A stretch of 64,000 nucleotides of DNA from assembly GCA_038501625.1 (NCBI GenBank), contig JAZAYU010000037.1, positions 682,001 through 746,000 on the forward strand, given 5' to 3'. This document shows positions 33,165 to 44,300 of this stretch, in pieces (position 1 is the first letter of the stretch; each line of letters starts with the position of its first letter). The position numbers and the translations under genes are program-made. The notes below the pieces were generated by a model, which saw only the letters and a program-made list of their open reading frames with translations, searched no databases and was not told the origin of the DNA. This stretch comes from Corbicula japonica (Eukaryota > Mollusca > Bivalvia > Venerida > Cyrenidae).

Positions 33165-34035
33165 TTATCCCGGGTCGCATAGCGGCTGGGAGATATAGGA
33201 ATGGTCTTCGTCCCTCCGTCCGTCCGTGCGTCCGTCCGTCTGTCCGTCCGTGCGTCAGTCCGCCTGTCCGTCCTTCCGTGCGCGCAAATTTCGTGTCCGG
33301 TCCATACCTTTTCAACCCCTAGGAATTTCATAAAACTTTAGTCAACTGTTCTCCCCATGAAGACGACGTGCAGTACCCATGTTCCAACCTGGCTGGCTCA
33401 AGGTCAAGGTCACCAGTGGTGTTTGAAGATTTGAACCATGTACTTCATGTCCGGTTCATATCTTTTGAACCCCTATAAGGAATTTCATGAAACTTTAGTC
33501 AAATGCTCAGCCCATGAAGGCAATGTGCAGAACCCATGTTCCCACCTGGCCAGCTCAAGGTCAAGGTCACCAGTGATGTTTGAAGATTTAAACTATGTAT
33601 TTTGTGTCTGGTTCATATCTTTTGAACACCTAGAATGAATATCATGAAACTTTTATCAAATGTTCAGCCCATCAAGATGATGTGCAGATTCAAGATGATG
33701 TGGCTCAAGGTCAAGGTCATTGAATATTTGAACTATTGTATTTTGTGTCCGGTTCATATCTTCTGAACCTATGCAATGAATTTTATCAAACTTTAGTCAA
33801 ATGTTCATTCCACCAAGATGATGTGCAGAACCCATGTTCCAACCTGGCCGGCTGATGGTCAAGGTCACTAGTTGTCTTTGAAGGTTCATATTTAACCATG
33901 TCTTTCATATTTGCTCCATAACTTCCAAACTGCTGGAGATATATTTGTTAATTTGCAATTAAGCATCCATAACCTTTCCAACATTCATGCATGCGGCGTA
34001 GGATATTGCTGTCGTTCCGACTGCCTTGTTCTTTA
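33165..34035 (+). mobile_element. Pearl-like element, duplicated copy (unit B)
   Basis: Exact positional duplicate (offset 1,505) of the element in unit A, with a few substitutions. Confidence 0.6.
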
Positions 34036-34224
34036 CTCAAAGGTTCACGTTTAACTCGCTTTATCTTGTTTTCTTCAAGAAGAAATGTTGTGACACAGAC
34101 AATAGTTATCAATTATTCCTCGGGGCACAGATAGCTTTCATTTGAAAGACAGTTTGAGTAACCGAAGCAAATATATGAAGCACTTCTCCAAAATCGCTTA
34201 TAGAATTAACCTGTTTTAAACCCT

Positions 34225-34425
34225 CAAGTGGCAAAATGTTTTGCCACTGACCATTCCAAGGCGGTAACCCCATGGGTTCTCTTTCGTTAATTGTTTGTGG
34301 CGTCTTTTTTTAATTTGACACACTTAAAAACATGCTCTCTTTTCCTCTCTTCTTTTTCGCTGCGTGGGGAGACTGTGCTTTGTGTGAGTGGCGATTCTTG
34401 ATATGCATATTTCACTTTTATCGAC
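34225..34425 (+). mobile_element. R repeat copy abutting LINE-A
   Basis: GTGGCAAAATGTTTTGCCAC hairpin, GGCGGTAACCCC, TTAATTGTTTGTGGCGTC and TGATATGCATATTTCACTTT are all present. After about 34425 the sequence leaves the repeat, which gives the likely 5' boundary of LINE-A. Confidence 0.8.
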
Positions 34426-34667
34426 CGCTCAAGTGCGAGTGCCATCCGTGCTTCGGAGCGCCGGTGTGATGCGTCGGATATGGCAGACATAAAAATTTGA
34501 ATTGTATATTTTTCGAGGAATTTATGTGATTAGTAAACAAAATAAAGATATTAGTGGATCTAAAGTATTGGATATTAACGATAGTGCTGCTGTGTATTCC
34601 CATTGTTGTTCTAATCTGTGGATTATTGTGCTGTAGTATGTAGTTTATCATTCTTGGTATCGTTTGA

Positions 34668-35999
34668 ATGGGCGGGAATAAGAAACCTTCCAAGAAACGG
34701 ACAAAGTCCCAAACCTCGCCTACTTCTGTTTGTTCTATTGAGAAGCGACAAATGATGGCCAATAACAGTTCTTCTCAAACTTCTCAAACTTATTGTGTAA
34801 ACACAAACTACAGTGGTGGATCTCTACAAGGCCAGTCAAAGCAAAGCAATCAAAACGTTCAATCACCGGGCCCTTTTCTGTCACAAGTACCACCGTACAG
34901 TGGGACTCCGATAAACAATTACTCTCCACAAAATGGTAGCTATAATGGTTACAGTGGTGGTCTACAGCCACAGCAAATGTACATGAATCCTGGTTCACCG
35001 GTATATAGTCAACAATTACCCCAGAATACCTGCACGACAAATATTGATATTTTACAATCAATACAGCTATCGCTTGAGAATGTTAACAAAAAATTGGGTC
35101 AGCTCGATCTCATCCAAGCAAGTGTGAGCAATATAACGGCAAAATTGAACGTGATGGACCGTAAGATCTGTGAAATCGAAGAAAGTCAAAAGTTTGTGTG
35201 CTTGCAATACGATAAATTAAATAACACCGCTGATGAGCATACCAGGTCACTTGACAGTTTGAAGTCTGAAGTTAAGCAGCTCACTTCTGAAAACATAAAA
35301 TTAAAGCAAGTCAATAACAGTTTTAGAGATGACATTATTGATCTCAAGTGTAGATCGATGAGAGATAATCTCCTGTTTATGGGAATTCCAGAAGGACCTG
35401 GTTCTATATTTCCTATTTTCCAAAATGAGGCTGACCTACGGGATTCACCTATGGAGACCCAGCTTAGTACATGTCTGCAGCCATGTGACCAGGCGGACCA
35501 GGCGGAACAGGAATCCGCGCCAGTGGATCTATCAAAGGACGCTGTTTCTAACAGCGCACCGTCCGTAGGGAGACCGGAAACGTTTGCTAGCGTAACCGCT
35601 GGTGCTTCTTCAGTGCGCGAACCCGAAAACTGTGAAGCCAAAGTCCGGTTCTTCTGCAAAAACATTCTGAAGATATCTGATTTGAATAGTATTCACATTG
35701 ACAGAGCCCACCGAGTTGGACCATATGTTCGAGGCAAAACTCGCCCAATTGTTGTTAAATTTTGTGATACGAATTCAAAACTTTTTGTGAAAAATTCACT
35801 TAAAGCAGTTAATCTAAGGCCAACGGATTATAATGTATCCGAACAATTCCCGCAGGAAGTAAAAGAGAAGCGGAAGGAACTTATACCGAAACTCATTGAG
35901 GCCCGTCGTGCTGGCAATAGGGCTGTTTTGGTCAGAGACAAGCTGTATATTAACAATGTATTATATACGCCCGAGACTACCGTTGATTTCTCGGTATAG
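34668..35999 (+). CDS. LINE-A ORF1 protein (L1-type RNA-binding)
   Basis: 443 residues from ATG 34668. A Ser/Gln/Asn/Tyr-rich N-terminus (about 1-125) is followed by a coiled coil (about 125-225: heptads from NIDILQSIQLSLENVNKKLG onward). Next comes the L1-ORF1-like RRM start (MRDNLLFMGIPEG), an acidic insertion, and the C-terminal part with FFCKNILKI, IDRAHRVG, RPIVVKF and NVLYTPETT. ORF1 proteins of this kind trimerise and coat the element RNA. The TAG at 35997-35999 is in the same frame as the endonuclease sequence that follows. Confidence 0.9.
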   Translation: MGGNKKPSKKRTKSQTSPTSVCSIEKRQMMANNSSSQTSQTYCVNTNYSGGSLQGQSKQSNQNVQSPGPFLSQVPPYSGTPINNYSPQNGSYNGYSGGLQPQQMYMNPGSPVYSQQLPQNTCTTNIDILQSIQLSLENVNKKLGQLDLIQASVSNITAKLNVMDRKICEIEESQKFVCLQYDKLNNTADEHTRSLDSLKSEVKQLTSENIKLKQVNNSFRDDIIDLKCRSMRDNLLFMGIPEGPGSIFPIFQNEADLRDSPMETQLSTCLQPCDQADQAEQESAPVDLSKDAVSNSAPSVGRPETFASVTAGASSVREPENCEAKVRFFCKNILKISDLNSIHIDRAHRVGPYVRGKTRPIVVKFCDTNSKLFVKNSLKAVNLRPTDYNVSEQFPQEVKEKRKELIPKLIEARRAGNRAVLVRDKLYINNVLYTPETTVDFSV

Positions 36000-38900
36000 G
36001 ACAGCGGAGAAAAGTATGGACTGTCCATTTTATCATGGAATGTAGAAGGTTTAAACAGCTGTATAAGCGATGAAGATTTCATTAATTTTGTTGTTAATTT
36101 TGATCTTATATTTACGTGTGAAACGTGGCAAAAGAAAAATAATTCTTTTATTTTAGATGGCTATGAAACGATTTCAGTACCTAGAAAACAGAGCATACAA
36201 AAACCATCTAGACGTGGTCATGGCGGAATTTGTTTGTTTTATAGAAAATGTTTGAAACAAGGAATTATCTTAGTTGAAAAAGATGATTGTGGTTTTTTGT
36301 GGATCAAACTTTGTAAAGATTTTTTCCATACAGAGTATGATATTTACATCTGTTTTGCTTATATCCCGCCGAAGACATCGCCATACTTTAATGACCACGA
36401 TATAGGGTTTTTTGAAGTTCTTGAACAAAAAATTCGCCATTATAGCGACTATGGTAAGGTCTGCGTCATGGGTGATTTAAATGCTCGTTGTGGGGAAAAT
36501 TTTGATTATCTTGAAGGTTGTAGCTTTTTTGAAAAATTTATCGATGTTATTGATCCGGAAAATAACGGTGATATTAATTGCGATTTACCGTACAGATTTT
36601 CAATGGATAATGTAACAAATGATTCGGGCAATAAGCTTCTCGACATTTTACGTTCGTGTGATCTTAAAATTGTTAACGGACGCATTGGGGATGACGCAGG
36701 AGTAGGAGGTTATACATATATGTCATCTAACGGTAATAGCTTAGTTGATTACGCCCTCTGCTCTTACGAATTATTTCCATACATAAGTGAATTTATAACT
36801 CACGATCTACAGTCTTGTTCTTCTCACGCACCAATACAATTAAATTTTACATTCGAATTTTCCATAAGGGCCCCAGAGAATATTTCATACGAATATAAGC
36901 AAATAATATGGGACAACGATAAAGCGTTGTTATTTCGATCAGCTATTCTTAATGAAATACCTTTAATTTCAAATATTGTAGAGAACGTTATCTCGTCAGA
37001 TACAGATATCGAAATTGGTATAAATAATATCTCTAATTGTTTATATGATAAAGCGTTCAATTGTTTTGGAAAAATAATAAAAGTTAACGCAAAACAGAAT
37101 GTAAAGGGGAAATATAAAACTGATTGGTATGATCACGATTGCGAAGTTGCGCGAAGGGATTTTAATTCGGCAAGTAAACGATATAGATTATATAGATCAG
37201 GTAGTAATTTTGAATCTTTGATAGAAAAAAGAAGAGCTTATAAATTTGCTAAGCGTAGAGCGAAAGCGCGTTTTAATCTCAAACAAAAGAATAGATTACA
37301 CGAATTAGCTAATCACAAACCTCGATCATTTTGGAAAGAAATAAAAAAGTTTAAAAAGAAAAATGTAAACAAAAGTAGCATAAGTAAAGAAGAATTTTTC
37401 AACCATTTTAAAGATTTATTTTCAAACGATGATATTTTTGTTAATAACGATGTAGAAAGAGATGTAACTTTGAGAAATTTAAATCAAAATGTACATGAAC
37501 TAGATAAAGATTTCGATATTATGGAGGTACAAAAAGCTATTTTTTCACTGAAGAAAGGTAAAAGCTGTGGCTTGGATTTATTAAATGCTGAAATTTTTAT
37601 TGAATGCGCTGATATACTCTCACCGATTTTGTGCAAACTTTTCAATTATATGTATGCTCATGCTATCTATCCAGTTAATTGGACTAAAGGCATGATTGTG
37701 CCTATACCTAAGAAAGGAAATTTAGACGAAATAAATAATTACAGGGGAATAACACTTTCAAGTATATTTTCAAAAATATTCTCAATCATTTTAGATAATC
37801 GATTAAAGTTATGGGCTGAAAGTAACAATTTATTAAATGATTTTCAATTTGGGTTTCGTAAAAATAGAAGTACTACTGATTGTATATTTGCATTAACTGC
37901 CATTATTGACAAAGTTTTAAATTATGAAAAGAAGAAGCTTTACTGTGCATTTGTTGATTTCAAAAAAGCATTTGATTTAGTATACAGAAGTGGAATATGG
38001 TTTAAATTAATGCATTGCGGGGCTTCAACTAAAATTATTAAAATGTTGAAAGTGATATATGAAAATGTCAAAACTTGTGTCAAAATAAACCATCATGAAA
38101 ATACTGATTTTTTCGACAGTTACACTGGTGTAAAACAGGGCGAACCGTTATCGCCTCTTTTGTTTCTGTTTTTTATAAATGACATGTATGATTTTATTAT
38201 TGATGGTATTACAGATGTGTTCACAATTGATGATATAAGATTATTACTTCTCTTGTTTGCAGATGATACTGTACTTTTTTCGTACACAAAAGAAGGCTTA
38301 CAAATACAGTTGAATAAATTACATAGTTATTGTAAAACATGGGGAATTACTGTTAATACCGAAAAAACTGTGATAATGCTCTTTAAGAAAGGTAATAGAC
38401 CAGAAGAGTTTGATTTATTTTATGATAATGTAAAACTAAATGTTGTAAAAGAATTTACTTACCTTGGTGTCACTTTATCCTCAAATGGTTTATTCAATAA
38501 AGCCCAAAAAAGATTGTCCGACCAAGGAATTAATGCTCTATTTGCATTAAATTCACTTTTTGATTCAGTAGAACTTGAAATATCTGACAAGCTAAAATTA
38601 TTTGATTCCATGATATTACCTATTTTATGTTACGGTTCTGAAATATGGGGTTTCAATAAATCTCTTGACATCGAAAAAGTCCATTTAAAATTTCTGAAGC
38701 AAATTCTATCAGTCCGTCCACAAACTACGAATGCATGTGTATACGGTGAACTAGGTCGCTTTCCCTTATCCGTTGTAAGACAAATTCGAATGATAAAATA
38801 TTGGTATAAAATATGTAAAACACCAGATACACTATTATTTAGATTGTATAACATGAAAAATGATCAAGGAAGATTTATTAATAGCTGGACGTTAAATGTC

Positions 38901-39428
38901 CATAGATTGCTAGATAATATTGGTTTTAATTATCTTGTAGACAAGAATACACTGTGTTTGTATGATATTAACTGTGTTGTGCAAAGAATTTATGATATTT
39001 ATGTCCAAAACTGGTTTTCTGAGATAGACAATAGCAACAAATTGACATCATATAGACAATATAAAAAATCGTTTGAGTTCGAAAAATATATCTCATGTGT
39101 TACTAACTCGAAACATCGTATCGCTTTGACTAGATTTAGATGCTCCGCTCATAGACTTTTAATCGAAGAGGGACGATATAGAAATATTCCTAGAAATCAT
39201 AGAATTTGTATAAATTGCAATATGAATTTAATTGAAAACGAATATCACTTTTTGCTAGTATGTCCAAAATATAGAGAACTAAGGAATAAAATTTTACCTC
39301 GTTATTATTGCTCGTGGCCGAACATTAATAAGTTTATTACATTATTAAGTTCTAACAATGCTTCTTGCCTAAAGAAACTAGCAAACTATATATATCTAGC
39401 AAATAAAAAACGTGAAGAAGCAGCTTAA
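36000..39428 (+). CDS. LINE-A ORF2: endonuclease-reverse transcriptase
   Basis: Open from the codon after the ORF1 TAG to TAA at 39426-39428 (1,142 codons), in the ORF1 frame. APE endonuclease: SILSWNVEG at once after the stop, CETW, MGDLNAR at about 36468, and SSHAPI in place of the usual SDH. Reverse transcriptase: RGITLSSIFSKIF, FGFRKNRSTTDC, FVDFKKAFD, GVKQGEPLSPLLF and the catalytic FADD at 38256-38267. The C-terminus has a CINCNMNLIENEYHFLLVC zinc-binding motif. It has no ATG before 36468, which is already inside the endonuclease active site, so independent initiation is unlikely. Confidence 0.92.
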   Translation, partial: DSGEKYGLSILSWNVEGLNSCISDEDFINFVVNFDLIFTCETWQKKNNSFILDGYETISVPRKQSIQKPSRRGHGGICLFYRKCLKQGIILVEKDDCGFLWIKLCKDFFHTEYDIYICFAYIPPKTSPYFNDHDIGFFEVLEQKIRHYSDYGKVCVMGDLNARCGENFDYLEGCSFFEKFIDVIDPENNGDINCDLPYRFSMDNVTNDSGNKLLDILRSCDLKIVNGRIGDDAGVGGYTYMSSNGNSLVDYALCSYELFPYISEFITHDLQSCSSHAPIQLNFTFEFSIRAPENISYEYKQIIWDNDKALLFRSAILNEIPLISNIVENVISSDTDIEIGINNISNCLYDKAFNCFGKIIKVNAKQNVKGKYKTDWYDHDCEVARRDFNSASKRYRLYRSGSNFESLIEKRRAYKFAKRRAKARFNLKQKNRLHELANHKPRSFWKEIKKFKKKNVNKSSISKEEFFNHFKDLFSNDDIFVNNDVERDVTLRNLNQNVHELDKDFDIMEVQKAIFSLKKGKSCGLDLLNAEIFIECADILSPILCKLFNYMYAHAIYPVNWTKGMIVPIPKKGNLDEINNYRGITLSSIFSKIFSIILDNRLKLWAESNNLLNDFQFGFRKNRSTTDCIFALTAIIDKVLNYEKKKLYCAFVDFKKAFDLVYRSGIWFKLMHCGASTKIIKMLKVIYENVKTCVKINHHENTDFFDSYTGVKQGEPLSPLLFLFFINDMYDFIIDGITDVFTIDDIRLLLLLFADDTVLFSYTKEGLQIQLNKLHSYCKTWGITVNTEKTVIMLFKKGNRPEEFDLFYDNVKLNVVKEFTYLGVTLSSNGLFNKAQKRLSDQGINALFALNSLFDSVELEISDKLKLFDSMILPILCYGSEIWGFNKSLDIEKVHLKFLKQILSVRPQTTNACVYGELGRFPLSVVRQIRMIKYWYKICKTPDTLLFRLYNMKNDQGRFINSWTLNVHRLLDNIGFNYLVDKNTLCLYDINCVVQRIYDIYVQNWFSEIDNSNKLTSYRQYKKSFEFEKYISCVTNSKHRIALTRFRCSAHRLLIEEGRYRNIPRNHRICINCNMNLIENEYHFLLVCPKYRELRNKILPRYYCSWPNINKFITLLSSNNASCLKKLANYIYLANKKREEAA

Positions 39429-40323
39429 GATTTTGTAATTTTGTAAAATGTTGTAATTTCTATATAATTTTATTTTCTAACTGAACACATATTATAATTT
39501 GTAGAAATTCCCATTTACGAATATCCTACATAAATACAATGGTACGGTTCGCTAATATTTACCTTAAGTAATATATACGAAATATTTTAGTTTCGTAAAA
39601 CTCTCCTATCGGCGATCTTTACACAGACCAATGAGTCGGTCTTTAAATTTCGCTTTCGGAAAGGCCGTCCGAAGTTTGGTCCGGTGACATAAAACATACG
39701 TAACTTTCTTATAACACAGAAATCCCTTGCCTATTTACATTATAGTCAAGGGAATCTTTATATAACGTATGTAGACCTATCGTGCATACTTAAAGTGTAA
39801 TTATGTAAAGCATATATTAAAAAAATCACGATATGGTGGGAAAGCAAAAACGATATATTCATGCGTTTCCGATACCATTGTATATATGTCATACAAAACT
39901 ATTTTATTTAATTGTGGTTCATTTATACTGAGTCGTGAAATATTCGCTTTAACACTTAATGCGAGGGAGATAAACCTTAAAATCTAATCAGATACCATTG
40001 TATACATGTCATGGAATACTATTATTTAATTTTTATACATTTGTACTGTTTTGTAATCTTCTCTGTTAATTATTAGGAACCATTTCTATTAAATTAAATC
40101 TATTAACCCGTGTTAAGCTTTGCTTAATTTGATGTCGAATAAAATACATGTTATGTTGTATTTATGTTTTGTCAGTATGTATGTTAGTTGTTTTGTACAA
40201 GTTTGTTATTCGTACTTTTCTCTTATTATGTACTGCTCATATTCGATCGCCATTATTATTTGTAGGGCGACAAACCTTTGTGTTTATGCTAAATAAACTT
40301 TTGAACTTGAACTTGAACTTGAT
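39429..40323 (+). other. LINE-A 3' UTR
   Basis: AT-rich non-coding sequence ending in AATAAA and TTGAACTTGAACTTGAAC. GATACCATTGTATA-TGTCAT occurs twice (about 39871 and 39991). Confidence 0.7.
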
Positions 40324-41360
40324 AAAGAAAATACATATGTAAGACAACAAAGTCAATATTGTTAGTGAATACGCAAGAAACATCATAGGTTAATGTTAAG
40401 TTCATCTAGGTATATAGGTTAACATGTATCGTATGATAGTATTTCCGGATGTTGTCGGATGGTTCTGTTGAATAATTTATGATTTACTAATCTTTAGTAC
40501 ACTTGAGCACGTTCTAGTATACGATTCGTTGTTCTGGAGCGCTTTGGACTTATTTGGGCATCAGTTAGAAGTAACGTTGGAGATTTGTAAAAATATACCT
40601 TGATCTTTTGATCCGAGCGTTCCGATTAGTCCAAAGGTCTAAAGTTTAGAATGATCTATCGCGCACGGCAGCGTTGTAGTCAGTCGAGTCTTGAATCAAT
40701 CGCAGTCCAGATCGTTCGCTTTGAACAACTCTTATTCTAGGACGTGCGAAGATGATTTTGTCATTATATTAATATGGAATATTATTATTGATATATAAAA
40801 TAAATAATTTACTTCCGAAATTAAACAATGTGAAAACCAATTAATTTTCGTCATTTATCAACTTTATATGTTTCCAGTATGTAAAGATCCCGGACATTAA
40901 TTGAGTTAAATAGCAACAATTTATTAACTGCAAACATGCTGGTTACACATACCCTACAATAGGTCGCATATAGGAAATATATTATAATGGCTTTATGTAT
41001 GGCTTCCAGATATTACATGGTGTTCAAACAGTCAAGTTTTAAACTTGCAAACTCCCTGGTAATTGGATACACTATTGTTGTTTTAGCGTCTAACCCGAAA
41101 TTCTAAATACCGGTATAATTGATATGATGCCAACATACAGGTTCCCAAGCGTTTTGAACAATTTACCAAGCAAATCATTTAAGTAGTTGAAATATTTTTA
41201 TAACCATTGTCAAATGTGCCACAGAATGAAGAAAATCTTCGTTCATTGGCCAAGTCACTTGTCTTTCATCTGGTTTAAATTTGATAAGGAGATAAAAAAT
41301 ACCATAATTTAATTCGAATTTATAAGTGCAGTTAAGTTAACCTTGCCTTTGAACAAGACT
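40324..41360. other. 5' flank of C1q gene 2
   Basis: No gene was seen. An ATTTATAA motif at about 41319 lies about 40 bp upstream of the start codon and could be a TATA-like element; this is weak. Confidence 0.45.
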
Positions 41361-44300
41361 ATGATGAGCATTTCTTCCGTCGTCGTATGGTTTGTGCTCG
41401 TGTGTGGCGTGGATTCTGAGCTCGCTGAATCACCACCGGCTTCACAGCTCCTCGACCGAATCGTAGCTCTTGAAAACAGAGGTAATCATTCACCTATCTT
41501 GAATAATCAATTAGTTGCTATTGCTTAATGTTTTACTATATGGTACAGATTTCGTACCATACGCATCTTTACGTGAAATGGAATTATTCTGAAAATATCT
41601 CAATGTTCAAGGCATATGCACATCGTCGCTTGGGATTGATCTAAATTGTACTGTTTACTAGTGTAAATACTGAGTTGCGCTCAACCCGGGGACCAGGCGG
41701 CGTGGACCTTTATATGCATTTTCAGTTATCCATACAACAGGCTCAGTCAATCCGAACCTGCAATTAAATAATACTAGTATTTGTCTTGTTCAATGGTTTC
41801 CAACGTTTCTGTTTCATTTTACCATTTTTTTTACAGTATCAACTGTCCAACTTAACAAAAAATCAGTAGAATGTCGAAACAAAACGATATCGATCGAATT
41901 GTATTGAATGAATCCTAAATAATTCTTTACATTATATTTCAGATTATGAACAGTCAAAAAGAATTATGTTATTAGAACAACGCGTGAAATTATCTGAAGA
42001 AAGAGTGCAACAACTCACCATGGCTAATGAAGATCTGATAAAACACAATACCGACCAACTAAAAGAAATTAATGCGGTCACAAGCAAGTTGCAGTTGGAA
42101 ATGCAAGCACTCAAATTAGCTGTCGGAGAAAAAGAAGAGCTAATTTTTAATTTGCAGTCCAAAGTAAAGGAATTTGATGAGAAACTCGAAGAGCAAGCGG
42201 AACGGATAAAAGAAACCGCGTGGCAAAACTTTCTAGACGTCAATTTAGCAAGACAATCTTCAGACGAAATTCCACTCAATAAAGTCCATCCAAAATCCTA
42301 TAAAGACGAGGATATGAACAATACTGACGAACCTCAAGAAAGGCATGAGGACGAATCGTTTCAAGCAGTCAATACTACAAATAAGATTTCTATTGAGCAT
42401 TTGCCATCCGATGACGGGAAACTTCTCCATAAGCTACGAGCAATACAAAGATTTGCCCCTGCAAAAAACAATGGTGAGTGAAGTTTCAGACAATTTTGTA
42501 TGTTTTAGACCTGATCGAGTAGCTCTCTTTCCTTCTGGATATGATTTCTGTTATATTTGGTTTCTTGGTTTATAACAAAGAAGTACATTCAGCTCATAAT
42601 TATACAAGGGACAATATTGAACACTGCAAGTAGGGTTGTAGATCTTAGTACATGGGTGGCTATACCACGTGACTTGTAGGATGTCTTGCACACACACAAT
42701 CACTTACTTCGGGTAGGTTTTTTGCTTTTTCTCAGTAATTTCTAAACCGATTTTGATCAGATAAAGAGCACCGTACTCCATTTAAAAAGCATTTTCATCG
42801 ACATTTAACTTACACTGCCAGTGGGCTGTCGTTTTCTCTAATATTCAAAGACATTTCAAACAAATAGTTATTTCACCAAGACAATTTGTACTTGTTTTGT
42901 GATACGAGAACCTGTTGGGGCAAGTGTGAGGTTGGTGCACCCTAGAACCTGGTTTAAACCCCCAGTGGCAATTATTTTTGCCACTGACCGTTCCAAGGCG
43001 GTAACCCCTCCGGTTCTCACTTCCGTTATTTGTTTGTGGCGTCATGTTTGAAACTGATTTTTGTAATACCATGCTCTCTTTTCCTCTCTACTTTTTGGCT
43101 GTGTGGGGAGGCTGTGTATGCTGGATGTGGCCATTCCTGATATGCATATTTCATTTTTTTGAATGTTTGATAAAACGGCAGACGATTTTGATATTGGTGG
43201 TTAAATGTCGATTTAAAAAAAATCTTGTTAACAGAAGTGAGGTGTTCTTTATCTGATCAAAGTCGGTCCAGAAATTACTGAGAATTAAGCAAAAACCTTA
43301 ACTGAAGCGAGTGATTTTTTTGTGTGCATGACATTTTAAAAGTCACGTGGTAAAGCCACCCGAAGTACGGTGCAACAAAATGACCATATCTCACACGTTA
43401 TGTAAACTAATGGGGTCCTACCGATATACGGAGTTATCTCAATTTTCTGTCTTAATTTACCTCCCTTTGTAACGCGCACCTGTCACTGGGTAGTTCCGGT
43501 CTGAGATTGACAAAGCTGACATGCAGTAGTCATCCGTGGTCCTTTCAAATACGTTTTAATAGGGTCTGGTTGGTTAGAGATCAGCAATATGCATAAAAAC
43601 GTTTTATTATTTATTGAATGGAAAAAAGATGGTTTTTATAGTACAGCGCAAAATATTTAAATTTTCTCTTCTAACCATTTTAAAATATTATCCTACAAAT
43701 TGAATGCACACGATTCGGTTAATAGATTTGTGCCATGTTCGTATTGACGTTTTTATTCAATATATTGCTTTTTTTCTTCAAAACGTTCTTTCTTATTCTT
43801 ATAAATTAAGAACATATTCAAACATTGTTATATATTTTTCACGTTTTTCTTTTTATTTCTGAAAATTTTTAGTTCATTTAGTTTGATAATAAATTTTATG
43901 TCTTTAAATAAATATATGTTTGGGTAAAACTTCCCGATTTTTATTTAATTCAGTACGGAGCGTTTTAAGTTGCCAATATCAAGTAATCAATGTCTCGGGT
44001 TTCAAACATTATTGTGACAATTAATTAGAATATTTAATCTCAAGTCAGTTTCCTAAAAACGCAATTTCACCCTCAACAAGCAACGTAATCAACCTCTTAC
44101 AATCTACAACTGAACTACAAAAGGCCTTTATCACACATCCAGCTGGTAAAACCCAGTCTTGGTAATTAGATTACGTAACATGGTTATAACACACCAGCCC
44201 CTTTTCTTAATATGCATTGTTTGGATGACTTAACAGTGATTGGCTAAATACTTAAGTGAAAGCTATAACTTCCATGCCAGCCAAAAGAATGTTCATAAAG

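Larger units (their letters stand above)
31295..34304 (+). repeat. 1,505-bp tandem duplication (two units)
   Basis: Unit A is 31295-32799 and unit B 32800-34304. They match base for base apart from about half a dozen substitutions (for example 31639-31640, CT versus TC context). Each unit contains a tandem-core element and ends in an R repeat finishing TTAATTGTTTGTGGCGTC. Long frames inside come from a GTCC-rich simple repeat and the tandem units. Confidence 0.95.
34426..40323 (+). mobile_element. LINE-A: apparently full-length non-LTR retrotransposon
   Basis: A 5' UTR of about 240 bp, ORF1, ORF2, a 3' UTR with AATAAA at 40292-40297, and a 3' tail of TTGAAC repeats at about 40301-40320. The element is about 5.9 kb. 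It lies between the two C1q genes. Both ORFs are open throughout, suggesting a young copy. Target-site duplications were not recognised. Clade is uncertain (ORF1 is L1-like). Confidence 0.88.

Noticed and set aside
31569..33331. Frames rich in Arg/Thr/Gly (GRTDRRTDART) or Pro/Ser/Val on both strands
   Set aside because: Translations of a (GTCC)n microsatellite, duplicated with the 1,505-bp unit.
36824..37060. Antisense frame in LINE-A ORF2
   Set aside because: Shadow of a long frame with clear endonuclease and RT motifs on the other strand.
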